DNA from: IDS-8 sp040902105
Lineage (GTDB): Bacteria; Pseudomonadota; Gammaproteobacteria; Steroidobacterales; Woeseiaceae
Direction of reading: 5' to 3'
NCBI GenBank assembly: GCA_040902105.1
Contig: JBBDXW010000001.1
Location: 124,001 to 188,000, forward strand
DNA: 64,000 nt
The notes under the pieces: generated by a model
Database searches by the model: none
What the model saw: only the letters and a program-made list of their open reading frames with translations
What the model was told of the DNA's origin: nothing
Made by a program: the position numbers and the translations under genes
Shown here: positions 9,077 to 15,261 of the stretch, piece by piece
How positions within the stretch are numbered: the first letter of the stretch is position 1
Layout: the number at the start of each line of letters is the position of its first letter

Positions 9077-9307
9077 ATGCCGCCACATATCCGACACCGA
9101 ATCAAGGCATGGTACGAGGGCACTGACGTTGAGCCCGAGAACGACCCGCGGTCGATGTACGTGATCATGCATACGGGGAAAAAACGTCGGCACTGGACGG
9201 CCCGCGGCGCTCGCGTAATTATCACCCTCGCGCGCAGCCATCCGGTCGCGTCGATTGTATCCGGCGTAGTTGCGTCTCTAATTGTTGCTGCGATCGTGGG
9301 TGTCTGA
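9077..9307 (+). CDS. Small C-terminally anchored membrane protein, 76 aa
   Basis: Basic, Pro/His-rich N-terminal half, with a hydrophobic C-terminal tail (VASIVSGVVASLIVAAIVGV, about residues 56-75) that predicts one membrane anchor. No strong ribosome binding site. No known family. It lies beyond the left-arm terminator and so may have its own promoter. Confidence 0.45.
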   Translation: MPPHIRHRIKAWYEGTDVEPENDPRSMYVIMHTGKKRRHWTARGARVIITLARSHPVASIVSGVVASLIVAAIVGV

Positions 9308-9435
9308 CTACGACCGCGCGGAGACGCGGCGGCGCACGTGATCATCTTGAGCGCCTTGACGAGTGCGCACCTTCCGATGCCCTTTGAGGTATAGATATTC
9401 TTGCACCGGACCAACCCCCGTTGCAGTCTCCCCGC

Positions 9436-9594
9436 ATGGACAGCGACGAATCGATCGAGGAATACGTTGACCGCATCATCCGCGATGCCGACTTGCGCGA
9501 GTGCATGCGAGATGACGAGATTCGCGAGCTGCGGCGGTTCATGGTCGCGGGGCTTCGGCGGCGACCCGAGATTGCGGGAACGGCAGAACAGTAG
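9436..9594 (+). CDS. Possible small acidic protein, 52 aa
   Basis: ATG at 9436, stop TAG at 9592-9594. The product starts MDSDESIEEYVDRIIRD and is a charged, helix-prone peptide with acidic N and basic C termini. Codon use resembles the neighbouring island genes, but no homologue is recognised and there is no strong ribosome binding site. Confidence 0.3.
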   Translation: MDSDESIEEYVDRIIRDADLRECMRDDEIRELRRFMVAGLRRRPEIAGTAEQ

Positions 9595-9741
9595 CCGCCT
9601 TCCGGCTCTGCATTCGCACGAGTTCCGCCGCCAGCGCCAGCCCTGCTCCTGGGCGATCTGTTTCTGATTCGTTGTAGAGCATGTCGGCAAGTGTGGCACG
9701 GCGTTCGGACGGATGCTGAGCCCCGCTCCCTGGCGGGGCCT

Positions 9742-9765
9742 GGGCCTTCGACGTGGCCCTTTTTT
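9742..9765 (+). terminator. Rho-independent terminator
   Basis: GGGCC (9742-9746) and GGCCC (9755-9759) around an 8-nt loop, followed by six T residues. A second GC-rich hairpin (GCCCCGC/GCGGGGC) precedes it at about 9720-9739. It separates the left arm from the toxin-antitoxin region. Confidence 0.7.
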
Positions 9766-9841
9766 GTAAGTTTTACAAGGCCCGGCCGACCCGTTCAAAT
9801 TGTGAAGCACCTCACACAGTAGCGTTGCTATTCTTGCCCAA

Positions 9842-9862
9842 CGTATATACAGTGGCTATACG
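9842..9862 (+). promoter_or_regulatory. Putative operator of the toxin-antitoxin pair
   Basis: A perfect inverted repeat CGTATA-N9-TATACG, 33 bp upstream of the toxin start in an AT-rich promoter-like region. Type II modules are normally autorepressed through such palindromes; binding here is inferred. Confidence 0.4.
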
Positions 9863-9894
9863 CTCTTTGTCCCTCCAAGAATACGTGATTAATT

Positions 9895-10179
9895 ATGGCG
9901 ATGAAGATAAGCGTTAAAGTAAGAGCGAAATTGGCCAGTAAGAAGCCGCCCGTCACAGACGATGAAATTTCACAATGTTTCGCCAATGCTACCGGATGCT
10001 ACCTGATCGACACCCGAGAAGAGCATAAGTCGGACCCCCCGACACATTGGTTCATCGCAGAAACTGACAGAGGCAGACAACTCAAGGTCGTGTTCGTTGA
10101 GAGAGACGAAGATATGCACATTCGTACTGCATACGATCCGAACGAGGTCGAACTACATCTATATCGCAAGCTTTGCTAA
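9895..10179 (+). CDS. Toxin-like protein of a type II toxin-antitoxin pair
   Basis: 94-residue basic protein with the conserved stretch LIDTREEHKSDPPTHWFIAET and LKVVFVER. These mark a small family often labelled ADP-ribosyl-(dinitrogen reductase) hydrolase, which usually sits next to a CopG/ribbon-helix-helix-type antitoxin, as here. The catalytic label is doubtful; I read it as the toxin half of a toxin-antitoxin module. It is more AT-rich than its neighbours, suggesting separate acquisition. It is followed 37 bp later by its partner. Confidence 0.7.
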   Translation: MAMKISVKVRAKLASKKPPVTDDEISQCFANATGCYLIDTREEHKSDPPTHWFIAETDRGRQLKVVFVERDEDMHIRTAYDPNEVELHLYRKLC

Positions 10180-10216
10180 GGCAAACCCAAGGAAACGGAA
10201 CTTAGAGGCATAGACA

Positions 10217-10558
10217 ATGGCACAGGCAAGGAAAATTGAGTCTACAGAAGAGGCATGGGACAGCGGAAAACTTGGACGGGATGCCGACTTTGCCAAAGTC
10301 TCGGAAGCTATCAAGCAGTCGAGGGTTGAGAAGGCGTTAGGGCTGAAGCCTATCTCGATTCGCCTGCATCAGGCGATGATCGATGATTTGAAAGTGATTG
10401 CCGAAATTCACAGGGTCGGTTACCAGCCGCTAATGAGGCAAATCTTGCAGCGATTCATTGACTGTGAGAAGAAGCAAATCATTCGCGACTATCTAGCACA
10501 GCAGCAAAAGGACATTGAGGAAGAACAGGACGCGTCAGATAGCTCTAAGGTAGCTTGA
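10217..10558 (+). CDS. CopG/BrnA-like antitoxin
   Basis: 113 residues beginning MAQARKIESTEEAWDSGKLG. The segment ALGLKPISIRLHQAMIDDLK, followed by VGYQPLMRQILQRF, is the ribbon-helix-helix-like core of CopG/BrnA-type antitoxins. The tail is acidic and disordered. AGAGG lies upstream of the ATG. It would neutralise the upstream toxin and repress the pair. A strong terminator follows at once, closing the two-gene unit. Confidence 0.7.
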   Translation: MAQARKIESTEEAWDSGKLGRDADFAKVSEAIKQSRVEKALGLKPISIRLHQAMIDDLKVIAEIHRVGYQPLMRQILQRFIDCEKKQIIRDYLAQQQKDIEEEQDASDSSKVA

Positions 10559-10566
10559 GATTCAGA

Positions 10567-10602
10567 GGCGCGAAGACGTTCTTGTTCTTCGCGCCTTTCT
10601 TT
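10567..10602 (+). terminator. Terminator after the antitoxin gene
   Basis: A perfect 10-bp stem, GGCGCGAAGA (10567-10576) with TCTTCGCGCC (10586-10595), followed by TTTCTTT. Confidence 0.85.
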
Positions 10603-10622
10603 ATCTGGTAACGCTTCCAGAT
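10603..10622. repeat. Island palindrome, copy 1
   Basis: ATCTGG-TAACGCTT-CCAGAT, a perfect 6-bp-arm palindrome between the antitoxin terminator and the DUF3800 gene. It is one of four related sites in the island (also 18699, 19816 and 20233), consensus CATCTGG-N8-CCAGATG. Confidence 0.6.
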
Positions 10623-10719
10623 GCCGGGAATCGCGTCCTGATATCGACCACGCGGGCCACTCTGGTAGCCTCTGTCAAGCCTGAACGCCATTGCATTTGC
10701 CTGTGTATGATGTGCCATC

Positions 10720-11343
10720 ATGTTGGTTTTCATCGACGAAAGTGGCTGCCCCGGTTTCAAGCTTGATCGCGGATCCTCTCCGTATTTTGTTTTTGCAATG
10801 GTTGTGTTTGAAAGCCCTCCGGAAGCTGAGATAGTCGACCGGCAGATCGATCAGATCAGATCGATCGCCAAGCACCGGGGAGAATTTAAGTTCAGCAAGT
10901 GCTGCGCCTCGGTAAGAGATGAGTTCTGCCAATCGGTAGCATCATTCGACTTTGTCGTTCGGGCGATCGTAGTTGATAAGAAACAGATCAACAGCTCCGT
11001 ACTTCGTTCACGCACCGAGTCCTTCTACAACTATTTCGTAAAGATGATGATGGAACATGATGGAAAATTGTTACGTAATGCGATAGTCAAGATCGACGAA
11101 AGCGGTGATCGGAAGTTCAAGAGCGAGTTGGCTAGGTATTTGCAAAATCATGTTGGACGCGACCGAATCAAGAAAGTCAGATTCGTGAATTCCAGGAATA
11201 ATAATCTGATTCAGCTAGCAGACATGGCAGCGGGAGCGATTCACAGAGCGTGTCGAAATGACAGCAGACAGAATGACCGCTGGCGCAAACAATTGAGGCG
11301 CAGAATCGCGGATGTTTGGACATTTCCGAACCCCGGACATTAA
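10720..11343 (+). CDS. DUF3800 protein
   Basis: 207 residues beginning MLVFIDESGCPGF. The N-terminal FIDESG motif and the C-terminal LIQLADMAAGAIHR motif are typical of DUF3800, a family with an RNase H-like fold inferred from conserved acidic residues. It is common in mobile elements and defence neighbourhoods. No substrate is known. The gene is AT-richer than the phage-like genes and stands alone between the toxin-antitoxin pair and the convergent late operon, as expected for island cargo. Confidence 0.8.
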   Translation: MLVFIDESGCPGFKLDRGSSPYFVFAMVVFESPPEAEIVDRQIDQIRSIAKHRGEFKFSKCCASVRDEFCQSVASFDFVVRAIVVDKKQINSSVLRSRTESFYNYFVKMMMEHDGKLLRNAIVKIDESGDRKFKSELARYLQNHVGRDRIKKVRFVNSRNNNLIQLADMAAGAIHRACRNDSRQNDRWRKQLRRRIADVWTFPNPGH

Positions 11344-11774
11344 GAAGCCCCAGCAAAGTGGGGCCCCTTAAGTTTGCGGTCCCGCGTCCTATCCATGAGA
11401 TTTCATGGAAAGTACCCCATACGGGGCCGGTTCGGTACGCAGGAGCGACTTGTACGGGCTGAATAGTAGGGGCTCAAGGCATGCGAAACAAGTCGTTACG
11501 TCACGAAGTCCCTCAAGTGTTGGAAAAGTAAAGCAAAAAATCTAGCTTCGGCTCATCGTGCAAGCTTTCCCTGCTTCGGGTCCCCGATAAACTGGCCCAG
11601 TTCCGCTCGGCCAATCTGCCGCCGCTTCGCACAGGACGCGCTCGCAGCCGACCGCCGGCTCTACCCGTCCGCTTTACCACGCTGCCATAAAAAAATTCTC
11701 TGTGTCAAAAACAAAAAAAGTGGACATTTAGCGGAGATCGACCCCGCTCCGCTCCCCAATTCGTTTTTCCAAAC
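11344..11774. other. Convergent gene-less zone of the island
   Basis: 430 bp where the rightward and leftward gene sets meet. It has a weak GCCCC/GGGGC hairpin just after the DUF3800 stop and a minus-strand terminator at 11711-11753. A structured GC-rich middle (11570-11690) contains no supported ORF and could be a noncoding RNA or a packaging/control site. Confidence 0.45.
11711..11753 (-). terminator. Terminator of the leftward island operon
   Basis: On the minus strand AGCGGAG and CTCCGCT (11730-11753) form a hairpin, followed after about 10 nt by a run of seven T (11712-11718). It lies just beyond the last gene of the leftward operon. Confidence 0.5.
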
Positions 11775-12038
11775 TCAAGGGGGGGTGCCCCGGTCGCCTA
11801 TCTCAGCCAGCACCGCTTCCGTTGTCCCTTCGGCGAGCATCTTGCGCACCAGAGAGAACATCTTCGAATGCGCGTGCGACAGCTCAGCCTGTTGTTCAGT
11901 GACCTCGACTCGATTGACACAGCGCGGGTCTTCGGGACGCGTGATGCCTCGCTTTCGCAGGTACGCATACAGTCGCTCTTGCGCCTTGAGCACGGCCGGA
12001 TGCTGGCGCGCCTTCCGGGTTGCTTCCCGCTGATCCAT
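11775..12038 (-). CDS. Unknown protein downstream of the TerS-like gene, 87 aa
   Basis: Start chosen at MDQREATRK (12038), 13 nt after the TerS-like stop; an upstream ATG at 12092 would overlap that gene by 40 nt. The product is helical and highly charged (KAQERLYAYLRKRGITRPEDPR). No family recognised. Last gene of the leftward chain, so it could cooperate with the terminase-like protein; this is inferred from position only. Confidence 0.55.
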   Translation of the reverse strand: MDQREATRKARQHPAVLKAQERLYAYLRKRGITRPEDPRCVNRVEVTEQQAELSHAHSKMFSLVRKMLAEGTTEAVLAEIGDRGTPP

Positions 12039-12051
12039 TGGACCGACCCGC

Positions 12052-12489
12052 TTACTTGATTGCGTAGAGCTTTGCCGTTTCAGCCTTGCCAATTGGTTTC
12101 TCCATGTTCAAATCTTTGACCAGTTGTTGAAAGCGCCCCATTGCGGTCAGCCGCTCGGTAGGCTTCGCGAACTCATCGCGCGCAATCTCGAGCGCCCTTC
12201 GTGCCAGGTCGAGCGTCACGCGCTCGGTATTGGAAAGCTCGTACAGGCTTTCGATTTGTTCGGCCCATTGGTCGGGGTTGAGCATCTGAGCGGCGGCCGT
12301 CGCACCTTTCGCCGCGTCCTGTCTGTCGCGGATCGGCTCTTTCAAGGCCGGGTCCGCTTCCATCCAGCGATGCAGCGTCGAGCGGTCAACGCCAAGCGTG
12401 CGCGCTGCCTCGCTCAAGGTCGCCGACGTGCGCACTACCTCGCGGATGCGATCAGGGCCGAGATTTCGCTTTTTCCAGGTTCGTTTCAT
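12052..12489 (-). CDS. Phage small terminase subunit-like protein
   Basis: 145 residues with an N-terminal helix-turn-helix (TLSEAARTLGVDRSTLHRWM, about residues 24-43). A long helical, oligomerisation-like region follows (SLYELSNTERVTLDLARRALE and beyond). This size and layout suits a small terminase (TerS) that recognises pac/cos DNA. The HTH is clear; the terminase role is inference. No large terminase is visible nearby, as in satellites that borrow the helper's enzyme. It is coupled by ATGA to the 60-aa ORF upstream. Confidence 0.5.
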   Translation of the reverse strand: MKRTWKKRNLGPDRIREVVRTSATLSEAARTLGVDRSTLHRWMEADPALKEPIRDRQDAAKGATAAAQMLNPDQWAEQIESLYELSNTERVTLDLARRALEIARDEFAKPTERLTAMGRFQQLVKDLNMEKPIGKAETAKLYAIK

Positions 12490-12668
12490 AGCTCAACGTT
12501 GCAAGAGGAAATTTCCGCCCCCCCTTGGCGGTCCCCGCCTGTTTTTTTCACCTTTGAGGGGGTGGTGCCCCCGGGGTCCTTTCTCTGCCTGGAAGGTGGG
12601 TCAATTGGCTTGGTGGGTGTGTCGCTGCTCTGTCGCTTCCGCTTCCGCGACTGCGCCAAGCCCGTCAT
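12486..12668 (-). CDS. Small basic Pro/Lys-rich protein, 60 aa
   Basis: Starts MTGLAQSRKRKRQSS and is low-complexity, basic and probably disordered. It is accepted because its stop overlaps the TerS-like start (ATGA) and its own start overlaps the stop of the J-domain-gene remnant at 12665-12709 by the same ATGA arrangement. It therefore belongs to the ancestral coupled operon. No family recognised. Confidence 0.45.
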   Translation of the reverse strand: MTGLAQSRKRKRQSSDTPTKPIDPPSRQRKDPGGTTPSKVKKTGGDRQGGAEISSCNVEL

Positions 12669-12709
12669 CGCTTGGCTTTCCGTATCTCGTTGACGACTGC
12701 CATCACGTC
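12665..12709 (-). pseudogene. Duplicated 3' end of a J-domain gene
   Basis: On the minus strand this encodes DVMAVVNEIRKAKR and a stop, matching the last 14 residues (EVMAAVNEMRKAMR) of the intact J-domain gene 0.65 kb upstream. About 30 of 42 bases are identical and several differences fall at third positions. It begins right at the stop of the secreted-protein gene. It is best explained as a recombination scar left when that gene was inserted. Confidence 0.7.
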
Positions 12710-13352
12710 AGTAATCCAACAACAGCAGCGAGCCGTCGTCGGCATTCAATGCACCGGTCTCGTAGTTATCCCAAAGGGGCACGGCGTCGGTGCCGAGCGC
12801 AGTGACGAGACCGGCCGATGTCTCGCTTGCAAAAACGGAGACGGAGTTCTCCGTCTCCAGCAACGTCCAGCCGCCGGCGCCGTCATCCTCGTAACAACGA
12901 ACGTTCGTGCCCTCGGCCTCGATGCGCAAGGCATCCGGATTGGTGGCGCCGCCGGCCGTGAAATACGTCGTGTCGCTATTGGCCACACGTTGACCGCACT
13001 CCACCACGCCGGTATTGCTGACGCCTATCCACAGATAGTCCTGATCGCCCTGCGCCCGGACGACGATGCTCGCGACCCTGGGATTGCCGCGACCGGTGAA
13101 GCCGGCCACGTCCGCATGCGCGTACATATTCGCGCTGCCCTGATCGGGCGCCGTATACAAGCGCCTCGCCGACTCCACCCCGTCCGACTCGACCTGGTTG
13201 TTATCGACTGCGAGTAGCGCGGAGGCGCCGCCGGTGGCCTTGGTCCACGAGGTTGCATTGAGCAACTCGTCGGCGCGGTTGAAGTCGTCGGCAAATTGCG
13301 CGTGCGCAGTGCTCGTGAACAGCAGCGCCAGCAGCGTGACCATGTGTTTCAT
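12708..13352 (-). CDS. Secreted protein with probable jelly-roll (LamG-like) fold
   Basis: 214 residues. Residues 1-19 form a Sec signal peptide with hydrophobic core VTLLALLF and cleavage site AHA-Q. The mature part begins FADDFNRADELLNATSW, a pattern I associate with concanavalin/laminin-G-like beta-sandwich domains, with further beta-rich repeats and DYLWIGVSN. It may bind a surface ligand or decorate the host cell or virion. It starts inside the J-domain gene stop (ATGA) and is followed by a duplicate of that gene's 3' end. This marks it as an inserted accessory gene within the phage-like operon. Confidence 0.7.
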   Translation of the reverse strand: MKHMVTLLALLFTSTAHAQFADDFNRADELLNATSWTKATGGASALLAVDNNQVESDGVESARRLYTAPDQGSANMYAHADVAGFTGRGNPRVASIVVRAQGDQDYLWIGVSNTGVVECGQRVANSDTTYFTAGGATNPDALRIEAEGTNVRCYEDDGAGGWTLLETENSVSVFASETSAGLVTALGTDAVPLWDNYETGALNADDGSLLLLDY

Positions 13353-13885
13353 CGCATCGCCTTCCGCATTTCATTGACTGCCGCCATTACCTCGGGGCTG
13401 CCGCCTTTGTCGGGATGATGCTTCGTCGCCAGCCGCCGGAATACCTGTTCCGGTGTTTCCTTCGGCTTCTCCGGTTCCCCGCTGAGATAGCGGCACAGCT
13501 CGCCGTCGATCGCCAATCCGTGCGCAAACAAGGTCGGATCGGTGACCGGGATAGGGTTCGCTTTCGCCCGTTCGATAAGATGCGTCCATGCCGTGCGCGT
13601 ATGCTCCGGCATTGCCTGCAAGGTGCTTTCCTCCACGTCTTCCGCGCGCTGCACAAACGTCGTATGCAGGCTCTGCGTTGCGCCGACTTGTCGCATGGAC
13701 GTTCGCATGAACTCGGCCAAATAGAGTTGCGTCCACCCGCGTTCCTGCGGGTGCTCTTCCAGCAGTTCCGCCAGTGCGCCGAGTCGTGGAGCGCCGTACT
13801 CGCGCACGGTTGCCGACAGGGGTATGAAAAGGTCGAGCGGGACGGCTTCTGCGTCTCTCGACAATGTCGGGCGAATGTCGTTCAT
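13349..13885 (-). CDS. Phage-like protein with C-terminal J-domain segment
   Basis: 178 residues starting MNDIRPTLSRDAEAV. The last 35 residues contain VFRRLATKHHPDKGGSPE, the helix II-HPD-helix III signature of DnaJ J-domains, with the HPDKGG form known from viral and auxilin-type proteins. The N-terminal 130 residues are unrecognised. The J segment could recruit host DnaK, for instance for replication or particle assembly. The start is 5 nt after the previous stop. Its 3' end has a diverged copy at 12665-12709. Confidence 0.65.
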   Translation of the reverse strand: MNDIRPTLSRDAEAVPLDLFIPLSATVREYGAPRLGALAELLEEHPQERGWTQLYLAEFMRTSMRQVGATQSLHTTFVQRAEDVEESTLQAMPEHTRTAWTHLIERAKANPIPVTDPTLFAHGLAIDGELCRYLSGEPEKPKETPEQVFRRLATKHHPDKGGSPEVMAAVNEMRKAMR

Positions 13886-13889
13886 GGGG

Positions 13890-14375
13890 TTACCGCCGAC
13901 TCTCGGCAGCCAATAGCCGCTGCCGCTCAAAGGCTTCGGCCCGTTTCCGCTCCCTGATCGCGTCCGCCCGCTGCTTGCTTTGCCATCCTTCCGCGATTTC
14001 GTTTGCCTGGCGTTGCAGCTCTGCATGCTTCTCACGCATCGACACTTCGGACGGTGACGGGCCAATGACGGTCATGCGCTCTCGGATCGGCTCGAGGCCA
14101 CGATCGCCGGTGGAGATGTTCAGAAGGCTGTACCAGTGCGGACCCAGCCGAATGCAAAGCTGGTACTGCCCTAAGACGTGCTTATAAAGGCAGGCGTCCA
14201 GACTCAGGTTGGCGCCCTCGATGCTGTTAACCGGGTTACCCGGTTCACGGCCGGTCAGGAGATCGCAAGCATCCGGATTTGTCATTCTCGGCACGTTGCA
14301 GGTTGTCGGCGTGATGTCGTCGGACGTGATTTCGTCAGCCTTGACGCGCCTTGATTTTGATTTTCCGAAGGCCAT
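13890..14375 (-). CDS. Unknown phage-like protein, 161 aa
   Basis: Begins MAFGKSKSRRVKADE; the start overlaps the previous stop as TGATG. The middle is globular with several Cys (residues about 26-75) and the C terminus is a long charged helix (REKHAELQRQANEIAEGW). No family recognised. The position between the scaffold-like and J-domain genes suggests a role in particle formation or DNA packaging; unproven. Confidence 0.6.
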   Translation of the reverse strand: MAFGKSKSRRVKADEITSDDITPTTCNVPRMTNPDACDLLTGREPGNPVNSIEGANLSLDACLYKHVLGQYQLCIRLGPHWYSLLNISTGDRGLEPIRERMTVIGPSPSEVSMREKHAELQRQANEIAEGWQSKQRADAIRERKRAEAFERQRLLAAESRR

Positions 14376-15253
14376 CAGCGTGCCCCCTGTTTCTTGGCTT
14401 GGAGTAGTGCATAGGCGTCGTCAATCGAGCCGCTCTGTTTCAACCTTCGAGAAAGGTCCGCGACGTTCTGCGGTTGTGCCTCGCGTTTCGGCTGTCGCAG
14501 AATGGTTGACGCATTTTCGCGCAACGTGCCACCGTCAATCGGAGCTCGATACTCGGGATCGGCCTTCCGCTGTTTGTTCGACTTCTTCGTCATGGGGATT
14601 TTTCCTTTCGGCTTTTTGGCCTGCATTCGGTAGCGCCTGGCGTCGTCCACGATCGCCGCAAGACGGGCATCGGTAACGCAACTGATCTCGGCATTCGTGA
14701 AGCCTTCGGCCTGCAGGAATCGCCGCGTCGCTGCCACGTCGAAGTCCGGGCGCTCCTTCGTCAGCTTGCGCATTTCGCCCTGCAGGTACTTAACGGCCTT
14801 AGTTTCCTCTCGGGCTTGCGCTTTCGTCTGCAAGGCTTGGGCCGCCTGCGCGATGGCGGTGTAACGATTGCGCAGTTCCGTTTCGGTAACCTCGAGCTGC
14901 ACACGGATCGCCTGCGCCTTGCCCTTGTCGCCTTTTGCCAGTGCATTGATGTCCGAGTTCTTGACCGCAACCCACTGGTTCAGATCCTCCTGGAACTGCG
15001 CGGCCTCGTAACCCATCCGGCTCATGAGTTCGACATCGCCGGCACTCCAGACCGCATCCGGTTCTGGCTGCTCGGTGGGCTCTGTAGTTGTGGCGGCTGG
15101 TCGCTGATCCTCGTCACGAGCCGTTGCTGGCTTTTCGGGTTGTTCGGTGCGCGGGTCGGGATGGTAATTGGCGCCGAAGGTCTCGACAGCCAGCTCCGCC
15201 AATGGTGTCGGCAGTTCTGCCGACGTTTCCGATACAGCGATTTCTGTACTCAT
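14375..15253 (-). CDS. Phage scaffold-like protein
   Basis: 292 residues with an acidic, Pro/Glu-rich disordered N terminus, a coiled-coil-like centre (about residues 95-165, ELRNRYTAIAQAAQALQTK) and a basic, Lys/Arg-rich C terminus ending ADLSRRLKQSGSIDDAYALL. This order matches phage scaffolding proteins. GGAG in the end of the preceding gene serves as a distant ribosome binding site. If this is a scaffold, the absent capsid gene would have to come from a helper phage. The assignment is by composition, not by a diagnostic motif. Confidence 0.45.
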   Translation of the reverse strand: MSTEIAVSETSAELPTPLAELAVETFGANYHPDPRTEQPEKPATARDEDQRPAATTTEPTEQPEPDAVWSAGDVELMSRMGYEAAQFQEDLNQWVAVKNSDINALAKGDKGKAQAIRVQLEVTETELRNRYTAIAQAAQALQTKAQAREETKAVKYLQGEMRKLTKERPDFDVAATRRFLQAEGFTNAEISCVTDARLAAIVDDARRYRMQAKKPKGKIPMTKKSNKQRKADPEYRAPIDGGTLRENASTILRQPKREAQPQNVADLSRRLKQSGSIDDAYALLQAKKQGAR

Positions 15254-15261
15254 GAGTTTGC

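Larger units (their letters stand above)
9308..9894. other. Sparse interval in the island
   Basis: Apart from the possible 52-aa ORF at 9436-9594, this stretch holds a terminator at 9742-9765 and the upstream region of the toxin gene with its CGTATA-N9-TATACG palindrome. No other gene is supported. Confidence 0.5.

Noticed and set aside
9895..10179. Functional annotation as ADP-ribosyl-dinitrogen reductase hydrolase
   Set aside because: At 94 residues it is far shorter than DraG enzymes and lacks their metal-binding motifs; its pairing with an antitoxin-like gene favours a toxin role.
11640..11690. tRNA-like stretch on the minus strand (GGCAGCGTGGTAAAGC)
   Set aside because: It resembles a D arm but I could not close an acceptor stem, anticodon stem and T arm; not a tRNA.
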